NCBI RefSeq assembly: GCF_015686655.1
Contig: NZ_JADPMP010000008.1
Location: 230,377 to 294,376, forward strand
Direction of reading: 5' to 3'
Source: Pontibacter sp. FD36
Lineage (GTDB): Bacteria; Bacteroidota; Bacteroidia; Cytophagales; Hymenobacteraceae
Length of the DNA stretch: 64,000 nt
This document shows positions 49,876-59,232 of the stretch, in pieces; position 1 is the first letter of the stretch, and each line of letters begins with the position of its first letter. Made by a program: the position numbers and the translations under genes. The notes beneath the pieces are model-generated. The model worked only from the letters and a program-made list of their open reading frames with translations, made no database searches and was not told the DNA's origin.

Positions 49876-50825
49876 ATGCTATTGGAGGATATTTCGAACT
49901 AGAATTGAGAAGAGGAGAAGAATTGCATGCTAATGCTATTAAATTAAATACTGGTCGGAACGCATTTAAGTATATCTTGTTAGCTAACTCCTATTCAAAG
50001 GTTTACATTCCATTTTATACTTGTGAGGTAATGCTGGAGCCAATTGAGGAAATGGCTATTAACTACGAATTTTACTCCGTAGACTCTAATCTTGAACCAA
50101 TCTTTAATTTTGATCTATTGAAAGAAAATGAAGCTTTTTTGTATACAAATTACTTTGGTTTAAAAGATAAGTATCTTAAAAAGCTTAAAAACACTGTTGA
50201 TAATTTGATTGTAGATAATGCGCAAGCTTTTTTCTCACTTCCTTTAGAGGGAGCACATACGTTCTATTCTCCTCGAAAATTTTTTGGTGTTTCAGATGGA
50301 GCTTATCTATATACAGATAAGTTAATAAATAATCAACTTGAAATAGACTACTCCTTCGAAAGATTAGAGCATTTGATGAGAAGAATTGAAAATAATGCTG
50401 AAGATGGCTATTATTACTATACAAGAAATGAGATTTTTCTATCTAATCAACCCATGCTTCAAATGTCGAATTTAACATGCAAGATTTTACAATCTTTAGA
50501 TTATACAGAGATTTCTAATAGAAGAAGGTATAACTTCCTTTTTATGAAGGAATCTCTGAAAGACATAAACTTACTTGATTTTGAGTTGCACGAAAGTCAA
50601 GTCCCCATGACTTACCCTTTCTTATCAAATAATAGTTTTTTAAGGAATATTCTAGCAAATTACAAAATTTATACAGCTAGATATTGGGAAAATGTTTTAA
50701 AATGGGTTGGAAAGGATAGTATTGAATATAGATATACTTCAAGCATAGTTCATTTGCCAATCGATCAAAGGTATAATATATCTGATTTAGAAAGGATAGT
50801 AAAAATTGTAAGGAATGAAAACTAA
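49872..50825 (+). CDS. Diverged DegT-like PLP-fold protein, 317 aa
   Basis: Overall order resembles a DegT/DnrJ aminotransferase with loss of many usual motifs. LNTGRNAFKYILLANSYSK stands in for the cofactor-phosphate region, VYIPFYTCEVMLEPIEEM for the next strand, LIVDNAQAFFSLP for the pyridine-binding aspartate, and TFYSPRKFFGVSDGAYLYTD for the Schiff-base lysine segment. The Asp and Lys thus seem kept. It is shorter than the VioA-like protein at 45926 (317 versus 359). Very AT-rich. It may be a specialised aminotransferase or dehydratase, or a non-catalytic homologue. Overlaps both neighbours. Confidence 0.68.
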   Translation: MNAIGGYFELELRRGEELHANAIKLNTGRNAFKYILLANSYSKVYIPFYTCEVMLEPIEEMAINYEFYSVDSNLEPIFNFDLLKENEAFLYTNYFGLKDKYLKKLKNTVDNLIVDNAQAFFSLPLEGAHTFYSPRKFFGVSDGAYLYTDKLINNQLEIDYSFERLEHLMRRIENNAEDGYYYYTRNEIFLSNQPMLQMSNLTCKILQSLDYTEISNRRRYNFLFMKESLKDINLLDFELHESQVPMTYPFLSNNSFLRNILANYKIYTARYWENVLKWVGKDSIEYRYTSSIVHLPIDQRYNISDLERIVKIVRNEN

Positions 50826-51486
50826 GGTTATTATTATAGGAGGAAAAGGGGCAGCTATAGTTGTGGCCGAGCAAATTTATGATGCACAAATAAAAGGAGC
50901 CGATGTAGAACTCTTAGGCTTTGCCTTTGATGATGAATCATTGGGTAAAGAAATAAATGGCTTTCCTATACTTTGTAAAACATATGAAGCTAAGGATGGA
51001 TATTCTAGATTTTCAGATATCAAGTTCATCTACCAGTTGTACCGGCCAGACGTTATGGCGGGAAGAATAGATCTCCTAAATAGCTATAGGATTCCAGCTG
51101 ATAAATTTTATACTTTCATTCATCCATCAAGCTTTGTAGCGAGAAGTGCAAGTATTGGATTTGGGTGCTCTATTCTAGCAAATGCTGTCATTAATCCTAA
51201 TGTTAAAATTGGTAATCACTGCTCTATACATTCCAATAGCTTAATTGGGCACGATACTAAAATGGGTGATTATAACTTTATTGCAGCGCATTCAGCAATT
51301 GGTAGCAACAACGAGTTTGGCAATGCAAATTTTGTAGGTCTTAATTCAACATTTAATAACTATATCACTGTTGGGAACCATTGCTTTATAGGTATGGCTT
51401 CAAATGTTGTCAAAAGTATAAACGATGGTGAAAAAGTATATGGTAATCCAGCAAAAGAGTTTAATAAACAAATAAAACCTTTATAA
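50815..51486 (+). CDS. NeuD/PglD-like sugar O- or N-acyltransferase, 223 aa
   Basis: A left-handed beta-helix acyltransferase. The N-terminal nucleotide-sugar-binding part starts KVIIIGGKGAAIVVAEQIYD. Hexapeptide repeats run from about residue 105 (ASIGFGCSILANAVINPNVK, IGNHCSIHSNSLIGHDTKMG, FVGLNSTFNNYITVGNHCFI), and the histidine in SLIGHDTKMGDYNFIAAHSA fits the catalytic base. It ends with EKVYGNPAKEFNK, the common family tail. It probably acylates the amino sugar made by the cluster's aminotransferase. Overlaps the previous gene by 11 bases. Confidence 0.87.
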   Translation: MKTKVIIIGGKGAAIVVAEQIYDAQIKGADVELLGFAFDDESLGKEINGFPILCKTYEAKDGYSRFSDIKFIYQLYRPDVMAGRIDLLNSYRIPADKFYTFIHPSSFVARSASIGFGCSILANAVINPNVKIGNHCSIHSNSLIGHDTKMGDYNFIAAHSAIGSNNEFGNANFVGLNSTFNNYITVGNHCFIGMASNVVKSINDGEKVYGNPAKEFNKQIKPL

Positions 51487-51489
51487 GCT

Positions 51490-52326
51490 TTGGAACCTTT
51501 AATAAGTATAGTCTCTTTAACGTATAATCATGAGAAGTTCATCAGGCAAACCCTTGATGGCTTTTTGATGCAGGAAACAGATTTTTCTTTTGAAATAGTT
51601 ATTCATGATGATGCCTCTACAGATAACACACAATCAATTATAAGAGAATATGAAGTTAGATTTCCGCATATAATTAAACCAATTTTCCAAAAAGAGAATC
51701 AAAAATCTAAGGGGAACGGTATTGTTACCCAGATTGCTTTTGGTGCAGCTCGAGGCAAGTATATTGCTATTTGTGAAGGCGATGATTTTTGGACTGATTC
51801 CTTTAAACTACAAAAGCAGGTAGATTTCTTGGAAGCCAATCCAAACACTTCATTTTGTTTCCATAATGTTGATGTTGTAGATCAAAATAACACTTTATTA
51901 TTTAGTGCAACTAGAATGAATTCTCCAATTTTATATAGTTGGCAAGATATTTTCCATATTTATATTCCGCCCTTATCTGTGGTATTTAGAAATATACCAC
52001 TTCAGTATCCACCAGAAACGAAACAAATTCTTAACGGAGATATTCTACTCTTTGCACTTCTAACTTCATATGGTGGTGGGGCAAACCTCGGATTTGTAGG
52101 AGCCTGTTATCGTAAACATAGTGGTGGTATTTACTCAGGAGATTCACAAATCGGCAAATATGTTAATTCAGTTAGGAGCAGACGTGTAATGCTGAGGTCA
52201 GCTGTTTTTAACGCTAATCAGAAGAAGGAAATTGCTAAAGAAATTAAGATAAAGAAGCATAAATATCTTAAGAGGCTGATAAAATCAGGAAGAATAGTAG
52301 ACTTTTTTAGATTGTCGATAGCGTAA
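51490..52326 (+). CDS. GT2 family glycosyltransferase, 278 aa
   Basis: A GT-A fold transferase: LISIVSLTYNHEKFIRQTLD opens it, FEIVIHDDASTDNTQSIIRE binds the nucleotide, and YIAICEGDDFWTDSFKLQKQ carries the DxD-equivalent (EGDD). The GDDFWTD variant is common in O-antigen and capsule GT2 enzymes of Bacteroidota. Start is TTG at 51490, directly before the domain; no ATG fits. Three bases separate it from the acyltransferase. Sugar specificity is unknown. Confidence 0.88.
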   Translation: MEPLISIVSLTYNHEKFIRQTLDGFLMQETDFSFEIVIHDDASTDNTQSIIREYEVRFPHIIKPIFQKENQKSKGNGIVTQIAFGAARGKYIAICEGDDFWTDSFKLQKQVDFLEANPNTSFCFHNVDVVDQNNTLLFSATRMNSPILYSWQDIFHIYIPPLSVVFRNIPLQYPPETKQILNGDILLFALLTSYGGGANLGFVGACYRKHSGGIYSGDSQIGKYVNSVRSRRVMLRSAVFNANQKKEIAKEIKIKKHKYLKRLIKSGRIVDFFRLSIA

Positions 52327-52430
52327 TGCCTAGTATAGTTAATCCTGGGAATTTAGATGCAGAGAATATAATAAGTTCAATCGCCGATTCCCTTAGGCAG
52401 ACAAACGATACAATGCAAATGCTGAAATAG
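52326..52430 (+). pseudogene. Short ORF, possible C-terminal remnant of a glycosyltransferase-like gene (34 aa)
   Basis: The ATG overlaps the stop of the GT2 gene (TAATG). The peptide reads MPSIVNPGNLDAENIISSIA then DSLRQTNDTMQMLK. The NPGNLDAENIISSI part resembles the C-terminal helix of GT4-type transferases and nucleotide-sugar epimerases. It could be a decayed gene end left by recombination, or chance. Not supported beyond that. Confidence 0.25.
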
Positions 52431-52628
52431 GAATCAATTATGCGATATAAATATTATAAAAATGTATCTATTAGAATTCTTATAGGGATTTAATTTTATA
52501 GAGAACAGATTATATTAATATGTTTCCTTCAGGCACTATGTCATAGCTATAATACTCTCTAAAATAGATTTAAAGAGTATCTTATCTATTCTTTGAATGT
52601 TATGATAATGTGCATAAAAATTGCAAAT
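52431..52628. other. AT-rich gap within the cassette
   Basis: Roughly 200 bases with very low GC and no supported ORF separate two GT2 genes that would otherwise be adjacent. With the preceding ORF fragment it looks like a site of past gene loss or recombination. No clear promoter is seen. Confidence 0.4.
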
Positions 52629-53546
52629 ATGATTTCAAATATAGTAGTATCAGTTATTATACCGCATTACAATAGAATTGAGCTTATAGAAGAAACTATC
52701 AAAAGCCTTAGCAATCAAACTTATCGAAATTGGGAATGCTTAATAATTGATGATGGCTCTACTGGGCAAACTCTTGATAAAATAGGGAGTATTATTAAGG
52801 ATGATGAAAGGATATCTCTATATAGCAGACCTGAACATTTCATAAAAGGTGCAAATTCCTGTCGGAGATATGGACTAACGTTATCAAAGGGGAAATATAT
52901 TAAGTGGTTCGATTCGGATGACTTAATGGAGGAAAATTTGTTAGAAAAACAGGTCATGGCTTTAGAAAAGGGATACGATGGTGTGTTATGTAATTGTTCT
53001 ATCTACAACGAGAATTTTAGCGTAATTATAAAGCATGGCTGGAGAAAAAAAATATATGATTCGAATTATCTTAAAGAGTATCTCAGAGGTCAGTTGGCTT
53101 GGCAAACAGGCACAGGACTCTGGAGTAAAGATCTGTGTGAAAAATTAAAACCTTTCAGCCAAAATCTTAAGAATGCTCAAGAATGGTTATTCCATTTCAC
53201 TATTCTTTGTTCTCCAGCTAAGATTGCTATTATAAACTCATCTCTTGTAAGAATCAGAGCACATGAAGATTCAATTTCATATAAGAGTAGAGACGCTGAA
53301 TATTTCTATAACAGGATATTAGCAAGAATTATGGCTCTAGATATATTGATAACTTCTGGAAATAGAGGTAAGAGGTATTTAATCAAAACAATAAGTAGGC
53401 AGTTGTTTATTTATATTAAAACATTTGAAGGAGCATATTTTATGAAAACCCTATTCCAAGCTTTAACACACAGTATATTTAGATTAAAGTTGCATAAAGT
53501 TAATGTTAGACCACCAGTTTTAGCAAAGCTTGAGCTAATTAATTAG
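52629..53546 (+). CDS. GT2 family glycosyltransferase, 305 aa
   Basis: A GT-A transferase with VVSVIIPHYNRIELIEETIK, ECLIIDDGSTGQTLDKIGSI for UDP-sugar binding, and YIKWFDSDDLMEENLLEKQV for the DxD motif (DSDD). The C-terminal region continues with QLAWQTGTGLWSKDL, where a histidine/tryptophan acceptor site is common. The ATG at 52629 (MISNIVVSVIIP) places the domain at the usual distance; an ATG at 52593 adds 12 residues. Very AT-rich codons. Confidence 0.86.
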   Translation: MISNIVVSVIIPHYNRIELIEETIKSLSNQTYRNWECLIIDDGSTGQTLDKIGSIIKDDERISLYSRPEHFIKGANSCRRYGLTLSKGKYIKWFDSDDLMEENLLEKQVMALEKGYDGVLCNCSIYNENFSVIIKHGWRKKIYDSNYLKEYLRGQLAWQTGTGLWSKDLCEKLKPFSQNLKNAQEWLFHFTILCSPAKIAIINSSLVRIRAHEDSISYKSRDAEYFYNRILARIMALDILITSGNRGKRYLIKTISRQLFIYIKTFEGAYFMKTLFQALTHSIFRLKLHKVNVRPPVLAKLELIN

Positions 53547-53600
53547 CCTAAGCTATAAATAAGTATTATTCTGTTTTTCAGGACACATAGAAGGCATTAA

Positions 53601-54671
53601 ATGAAGATACTCGTAACAGGAGCAGCAGGATTTATTGGGTTTCATCTTTCGTTGAAGCTCGCTAAGTTAGGATTTGAAGTTATAGGCATAGACAGCATTA
53701 ACGATTATTATGATGTTCAGCTAAAGTACGAAAGGCTAAAACAAGCTGGAATTAGTTCTATAAGGAAGGATCTTGAGAGTTCGCAAAGTGTTATTTATAG
53801 AAACTATAAATTCTTTAAAATCAATTTAGAGGCCAAGGACGATATTGGACAGTTGTTTGAGAGCGAAAAGTTTGATGTTGTAATTAATTTAGCTGCACAG
53901 GCTGGTGTGCGTTATTCTCTTGAAAATCCATATGCGTATGCAGAAAGTAATCTTGTAGGATTTCTCAATATTCTTGAAGGATGTCGCTCTAATAAAGTCA
54001 AGCAACTTATCTATGCGAGTTCATCAAGTGTTTATGGTCTTAACTCATCCTTGCCGTTCTTTGAGGAACAGTCAACAGAGCATCCGGTTTCTCTTTATGC
54101 AGCTACTAAGAAAGCAAATGAGATGATGGCCCATTCTTACAGTCACCTTTACAATCTCCCTACGACAGCACTTCGTTTCTTCACAGTGTATGGCCCTTGG
54201 GGCAGACCGGATATGGCTATGTTTCTTTTTACAAAAGCTATTCTTGAAGGTAAACCTATAAAAGTATTCAATAATGGCGATATGCTAAGAGACTTCACTT
54301 ACGTTGAAGATGTTGTGGAAAGCATAAGTAGGCTTATTAATAAACCCGCTTCGGCAGATAGAACATGGAGTAGTATTGCCCCAAAGACAGATACTTCAAG
54401 CGCTCCCTATCGTGTTTTTAATATTGGAAACTCTAACCCTATCAAACTCATGGATTATATTGAGGCCCTTGAGGATGCATTAGGCATAAAAGCTATAAAG
54501 CATATGCTCCCAATACAACCAGGAGATGTATTAGCAACACATGCCAATACAGAGAAACTAGTGTCGGCAATTGATTATAAGCCAAAAACTAGTGTTAAGG
54601 ATGGGGTTAAGAAGTTCGTTGACTGGTACCTGGCCTTTTATATTAATACATCCAAAAAGGTTAACGCATAA
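53601..54671 (+). CDS. UDP-glucuronate 4-epimerase-like SDR protein, 356 aa
   Basis: An extended [23 protein letters not shown] binds NAD, and [20 protein letters not shown] is a clear mark of the UDP-glucuronate epimerase (CapI/LspL/WbnF) branch. The catalytic region is [17 protein letters not shown] and [20 protein letters not shown] (YxxxK). [20 protein letters not shown] is also typical. Product would be UDP-galacturonate. The UDP-glucose dehydrogenase at the right edge of the window could supply the substrate. Confidence 0.92.
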   Translation: MKILVTGAAGFIGFHLSLKLAKLGFEVIGIDSINDYYDVQLKYERLKQAGISSIRKDLESSQSVIYRNYKFFKINLEAKDDIGQLFESEKFDVVINLAAQAGVRYSLENPYAYAESNLVGFLNILEGCRSNKVKQLIYASSSSVYGLNSSLPFFEEQSTEHPVSLYAATKKANEMMAHSYSHLYNLPTTALRFFTVYGPWGRPDMAMFLFTKAILEGKPIKVFNNGDMLRDFTYVEDVVESISRLINKPASADRTWSSIAPKTDTSSAPYRVFNIGNSNPIKLMDYIEALEDALGIKAIKHMLPIQPGDVLATHANTEKLVSAIDYKPKTSVKDGVKKFVDWYLAFYINTSKKVNA

Positions 54672-54690
54672 CCTTTAGCAAACTACTTCA

Positions 54691-55545
54691 ATGCCTCTTT
54701 TTTCAATCATAACACCTACGTTTAACAGAGCTGACTTACTCCCAAAAATGATTGAGAGCGTGAAGGGACAAACCTTTACCGATTGGGAGTTAATCATAGT
54801 TGACGACGGATCTACTGAAAATTCACCGACAATAGTTGATGAGTATCAAAGCGATGCAAGAATTAGGTTTATACAAAAGGATAACACTGGAGCTGCTCAT
54901 AGTAGAAATGTAGGTGCTGAAAGTGCGACAGGTGATTTCCTGACTTTTCTGGATAGTGATGATGAAGTCAAAGATTCATGGCTAATGTCAGTATCAGAGA
55001 AAGTAGAAAAAGACACAGGATTGATTAGTGTTGGTGCTATCAGGAAATTCCCTAATGGTAGTATTGTTTTAGAGCGGCCTTACAGCTTAAAACTGTTTTC
55101 TAAGGAATTCTTTGTGAAGTTTACTGCTGGGTCTCTGTTTGTAAGGAGGAAAATTTTCCAGGCAGTTAAAGGCTATGATACAGCGTTACATTCTAATCAT
55201 CATACAGATTTAGGGTATAGATTAATGATGTACTGGAAGGAAAACCCTTTCAAAATTTCCAATTTGGATGAATGCCTAATCCAGATCAATGTCCATGAAG
55301 GCGCCAGGATCAGAACAAACTGGCAAAAGGTGAGCTCGGGTACATTAGCATTTACAGAAAAGCATTATGTTTTTCTTAAAAAGCACAAAAGAGATTTTTT
55401 ATCCAACTCTTATTCAGTTGTTGCTCATTCATTCTATAAGCTGAAGAATAAAGAAAATGCCTTGAGTTTTACTATCAAAGCTATAAAATATAGGCCATTC
55501 TACTTCAAAAATTATGCGAGGTTGGTTAAGTATTTATTGAGTTAA
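54691..55545 (+). CDS. GT2 family glycosyltransferase, 284 aa
   Basis: A GT-A fold transferase opening FSIITPTFNRADLLPKMIES, with LIIVDDGSTENSPTIVDEYQ for nucleotide binding, DNTGAAHSRNVGAESATGDF, and the DxD motif in LTFLDSDDEVKDSW. A C-terminal, mostly helical part of about 100 residues follows. Specificity unknown. It lies 19 bases after the epimerase gene. Confidence 0.88.
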   Translation: MPLFSIITPTFNRADLLPKMIESVKGQTFTDWELIIVDDGSTENSPTIVDEYQSDARIRFIQKDNTGAAHSRNVGAESATGDFLTFLDSDDEVKDSWLMSVSEKVEKDTGLISVGAIRKFPNGSIVLERPYSLKLFSKEFFVKFTAGSLFVRRKIFQAVKGYDTALHSNHHTDLGYRLMMYWKENPFKISNLDECLIQINVHEGARIRTNWQKVSSGTLAFTEKHYVFLKKHKRDFLSNSYSVVAHSFYKLKNKENALSFTIKAIKYRPFYFKNYARLVKYLLS

Positions 55546-55623
55546 TGTGATTTAAAATAACCTAAATAATCATTGACAGCTCTATCAACTTAAGCTAGTG
55601 CCCCTTTAAAAACCATAAAATAA

Positions 55624-56784
55624 ATGAAGGTACTTTATATTATTGACTCTTTTCAGATCGGCGGGGCAGAGAGGAGTCTTTTAGATATTACATCAAATCT
55701 ACCAGGAGCAGAAGTTGTTGTATGTGGAGTGTATAAACGAGATGATTTGCTTCAGGAATTTATCAAAAGAGGCATAAATATTTATCATCTCAGCATAAAT
55801 GGCAAATACAACTGGAGAAAAGCATTCAAGGAGATATCCAAAGTAGTTGATAGGGAGAAGCCAGATATAATACATGGCACGCTTTTTCGGTCTTGTATTT
55901 TATCTCGTTTTATCGGCAGGAAATACAAGCTTCCGGTTATAAACAGTATTGTTAGCGATTCTTATGGCGAAGAGCGATTATCTTCAATGCATCCTGTAAG
56001 AAGAGCAAAACACTATTATACTTTTTTACTTGACAAGATAACTTCAGGAAAAGTAAATTTATTTATTTCCAATTCTAACGCTGTTAAAAGGTCTTACTCT
56101 TCTCGTCTAGGCATATCAGAAAGTAAAATAGTAACGATATACAGAGGAAGAGAAGCCGGCAAATATATTAAAAGCGTTAACTCTGAAAAGGTTAAAAAAG
56201 AAGTTTCACCACAGTATAATTTGGAGGGGCATTTTGTATTTGTTTGTGTGGGTCGATTAGTAGAGAGTAAAGGACATCTACTTTTACTACAGGCATTTAA
56301 ACAACTGTCTCTAAAGTATCCTAACACCTCTTTGCTGATTGTTGGAGAGGGGCCATTTAGACGAGAAATTGAGGAATATATCTCATCCAACAACCTAGAG
56401 GCTAATACCATTTTATTAGGCAACAGAAACGACATACCGTCTCTGCTTAATATATCTGATGCGTTCGTGACAAGCACATACTACGAAGGTTTGTCTGGAG
56501 CCATTATTGAGGCGATGTTTAGTAATCTTCCTATTATCGCCTCTGACATTGAGCCTAACCTGGAGTTAGTCGGTGATGATAGAGGGTGGACATTCAAGAA
56601 AGGAGATTGGTCGGAGTTATACGATAAAATGGAGCTTCTTCTCCAGAATCATGGGGACAGCAAACTAAAAGTAGAGAAAGCATTTAAATTTGCCAACTTA
56701 CATTTAGAAATATCTGCTGTAACCAAAAAATACTTAGACACATACCGTAATTTAATTGATGAAAATACTGTTTCTAGACACTAA
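55624..56784 (+). CDS. GT4 family glycosyltransferase, 386 aa
   Basis: A GT-B transferase. The N-terminal domain opens VLYIIDSFQIGGAERSLLDI (the GGAE motif). The C-terminal domain begins GHFVFVCVGRLVESKGHLLL and holds LLIVGEGPFRREIEEYIS and the nucleotide-sugar EX7E region SDAFVTSTYYEGLSGAIIEA (E...E). Low GC and close packing match the cassette. It overlaps the next GT4 gene by 26 bases. Confidence 0.9.
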   Translation: MKVLYIIDSFQIGGAERSLLDITSNLPGAEVVVCGVYKRDDLLQEFIKRGINIYHLSINGKYNWRKAFKEISKVVDREKPDIIHGTLFRSCILSRFIGRKYKLPVINSIVSDSYGEERLSSMHPVRRAKHYYTFLLDKITSGKVNLFISNSNAVKRSYSSRLGISESKIVTIYRGREAGKYIKSVNSEKVKKEVSPQYNLEGHFVFVCVGRLVESKGHLLLLQAFKQLSLKYPNTSLLIVGEGPFRREIEEYISSNNLEANTILLGNRNDIPSLLNISDAFVTSTYYEGLSGAIIEAMFSNLPIIASDIEPNLELVGDDRGWTFKKGDWSELYDKMELLLQNHGDSKLKVEKAFKFANLHLEISAVTKKYLDTYRNLIDENTVSRH

Positions 56785-57898
56785 ACCAATAAGGAGAGGC
56801 GCTCAGGTTTTTTTACATGATTTGAGTAATGAAATAATTGGCAGGGGGCATCAAGTCAAGAAAGTTTATTTGTATAATGAAGAAGGCGCTGCCAGGTTAG
56901 AACTGAATAGTGGCGATGCGGTAATTGGAGGAGATGATGCCCATTTCTTTGAGAAATTCCCAACTATTAACCCGTCTGTATTAAATAGAGTTGCAACCAT
57001 TATCAATGAATGGAAGCCTGACTTAATATTGCTGAATGGTTCAAGGACGCTAAAATATGGCGCTGCGTTAAAAAAAATTAAAGGTATAACAGTACCATTA
57101 GTTTACAGAATAATAGACAGCGTTACATTTTGGAACCCACATGCCTATAAGCAACTGTATTACCGAAAATTAGTCATGCCAAGCATTGCTGCTGCAGTTG
57201 GGGTGAGTCGTGCTTCATTAACGGATGTACAGCAGTTGCATAAGTTCTCCAAACCATCCAGAGTAATTCCAAGAGCCATATCAACTAAAAATTTTGAGGG
57301 AGTATCTTCTAAGGAGAGCATCCGTAAGCGCTTGGGAATAAATGAGGATGATAGGGTGGTTCTTTTTCTGGGAAACCTTACAGCACAGAAGCGTCCTGAC
57401 CGGTTTCTGGGGGCAATAAAGATATTAAAGGCTCGGCATCATAATCTAAAGGGATGGATAGTAGGAGATGGAGTGCTAAGAGAAGAAAGTGAACAACTAG
57501 CTCAAAAATTAGAACTTACAGACGCTGTCAGATTTTGGGGATATCAAAGCAAAGTAGGTGATTTTATTGCTGCCTCAGATATTTTGATGCTATCAAGTGA
57601 TACTGAAGGTTTACCTGGAGTAGTATTGGAAGCAGGTTTTTTCGGAGTGCCAACTGTAAGCACAAACGTAGGTGGTATCAAGGAATGTCTTGAGGATACT
57701 GTGTCTGGCTTTATAACTGATAAAAGTGCAGAAATGCTTGCTGCCAAAGCTGACTTGATGTTAGAAGACGAAGACCTCCGATTAAAAATGGGGGCTGCAG
57801 CCAAGAGTAAAGTGATTGATAGTTTTACCATCGAGAGGGTAGGGTATCAGTATATAGATTTTTTTGAGGAATTGCTATCAACATGCAAGAGGAAGTAA
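56759..57898 (+). CDS. GT4 family glycosyltransferase, 379 aa
   Basis: A GT-B transferase opening MKILFLDTKPIRRGAQVFLH; the usual GGAE element is replaced by RRGAQ, seen in some family members. The C-terminal domain has VVLFLGNLTAQKRPDRFLGA, GWIVGDGVLREESEQLAQKL and SDILMLSSDTEGLPGVVLEA (EX7E). A TTG one codon upstream is less likely than the ATG at 56759. It overlaps both neighbouring transferase genes. Confidence 0.89.
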   Translation: MKILFLDTKPIRRGAQVFLHDLSNEIIGRGHQVKKVYLYNEEGAARLELNSGDAVIGGDDAHFFEKFPTINPSVLNRVATIINEWKPDLILLNGSRTLKYGAALKKIKGITVPLVYRIIDSVTFWNPHAYKQLYYRKLVMPSIAAAVGVSRASLTDVQQLHKFSKPSRVIPRAISTKNFEGVSSKESIRKRLGINEDDRVVLFLGNLTAQKRPDRFLGAIKILKARHHNLKGWIVGDGVLREESEQLAQKLELTDAVRFWGYQSKVGDFIAASDILMLSSDTEGLPGVVLEAGFFGVPTVSTNVGGIKECLEDTVSGFITDKSAEMLAAKADLMLEDEDLRLKMGAAAKSKVIDSFTIERVGYQYIDFFEELLSTCKRK

Positions 57899-59091
57899 GA
57901 GTATTACACTTAATTAAGTCACTGGGAAGAGGCGGTGCAGAAATGCTTCTTCCTGAAACGCTTAAAGTGCATAACCGGCAGCAATTTGAATTCCATTATG
58001 CGTATTTTCTCCCATGGAAAGACCAGATGGTGCCTGCACTCGAGGCTTTGGGTGCCAAGCCAGTCTGCTTTAAGGCCAACAATAACCTGCAAATGTTTCA
58101 GCGGGTCAATGCCATTTGCCACTATGTACAAGAACACAAAATTGATGTAATCCATTGTCACCTTCCTTGGGCAGGGGTAATTGGGAGGTTAGTTGGAAAG
58201 AAAACAGATGTGCCAGTCGTCTACACTGAGCATAATAAATGGGAGCGTTATAATAAAATTACTTATTGGCTTAACAAACTAAGCTTTAGTTGGCAGGATG
58301 CCACGGTGGCTGTGTCAGATGATGTACAACAGTCTATTCGCAAGAATACAAACAGCTCTTCTTTTCGCAATTTTCAGTTGCCAGTCGAAGATCAAGCTAA
58401 AAAGAGAGGCAAAGCTCAGAAACCTTACTTGCTTAATATACTGAATGGTGTCAATACTACTCATTTTGTGCGGGATGAAGAGGCAGGCCTGCAAGTTTGG
58501 AAGGAATTAGGCATTCCGGCAAACGCTCCTGTGATAGGTACGGTTTCCGTGTTCCGGTTCCAGAAGCGCCTGGACGTATGGATGGAGATTGCAGCTGATA
58601 TTCTGAAGAGAATGCCTGAGGCGCATTTTATTATTGTAGGTGATGGTCCGCTCAAAGAAGAGCTATTGGCAAAAAGGAAAGCACTCGGTTTAGAAGAGCG
58701 CCTGCACATGCCTGGCCTCAAAACAGATGTAAAACCCTACTTCAGCGCTATGGATATTTATATGATGTCCTCCATATTCGAAGGACTCCCTATCGCCCTA
58801 CTGGAAGCCATGAGCTGTGGCTGCGCTGTGATCAGCACCGAGGCAGGCGGTGTAGGTGAAGTAGTAGAAGAAGGTATGAGCGGCCTGCTCTGTGATGTAG
58901 ATGACTACAGCAAACTGGCTGATTACGGAGTGCAGCTACTTCAAAACCAGGAGCAACTAGCTGCCCTTGCAACCGGAGCCCGCGAACGGGTGCAGACTGA
59001 TTTCAGCATAAATAAAATGACAAAGCAGCTCGAAGAGCTATATTTGTATCTGAAAGAGGAGAGAGTAAAAACCGTGTCCAACCACTCCTAA
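57883..59091 (+). CDS. GT4 family glycosyltransferase, 402 aa
   Basis: A GT-B transferase with VRVLHLIKSLGRGGAEMLLP at the start, VIHCHLPWAGVIGRLVG and VVYTEHNKWERYNKI in the acceptor half, and IGTVSVFRFQKRLDVWMEIA, AHFIIVGDGPLKEELL and IYMMSSIFEGLPIALLEAMS (EX7E) in the donor half. Around its middle the composition rises from the AT-rich cassette back to host-like GC. Starts 16 bases before the previous gene ends. Confidence 0.91.
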   Translation: MQEEVRVLHLIKSLGRGGAEMLLPETLKVHNRQQFEFHYAYFLPWKDQMVPALEALGAKPVCFKANNNLQMFQRVNAICHYVQEHKIDVIHCHLPWAGVIGRLVGKKTDVPVVYTEHNKWERYNKITYWLNKLSFSWQDATVAVSDDVQQSIRKNTNSSSFRNFQLPVEDQAKKRGKAQKPYLLNILNGVNTTHFVRDEEAGLQVWKELGIPANAPVIGTVSVFRFQKRLDVWMEIAADILKRMPEAHFIIVGDGPLKEELLAKRKALGLEERLHMPGLKTDVKPYFSAMDIYMMSSIFEGLPIALLEAMSCGCAVISTEAGGVGEVVEEGMSGLLCDVDDYSKLADYGVQLLQNQEQLAALATGARERVQTDFSINKMTKQLEELYLYLKEERVKTVSNHS

Positions 59092-59098
59092 CTTAAAC

Positions 59099-59181
59099 TG
59101 TCATCTCAAAAGAATTGATAGATCTGGATTATTTTAGAGCAGTAAGAATACTTCAGATTTCTCCCGCTGGTCGAAATGACA
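59099..59181 (+). repeat. Dispersed repeat family A, short form (83 bp)
   Basis: It begins TGTCATCTC and ends CAGATTTCTCCCGCTGGTCG then AAATGACA. Same length as the copies at 33306 and 36339. It starts eight bases after the GT4 stop. Confidence 0.75.
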
Positions 59182-59232
59182 GAATAACCTTAGTTAATAA
59201 TTTCGAGGAACCAGGGGAAACAGACTGAAACA

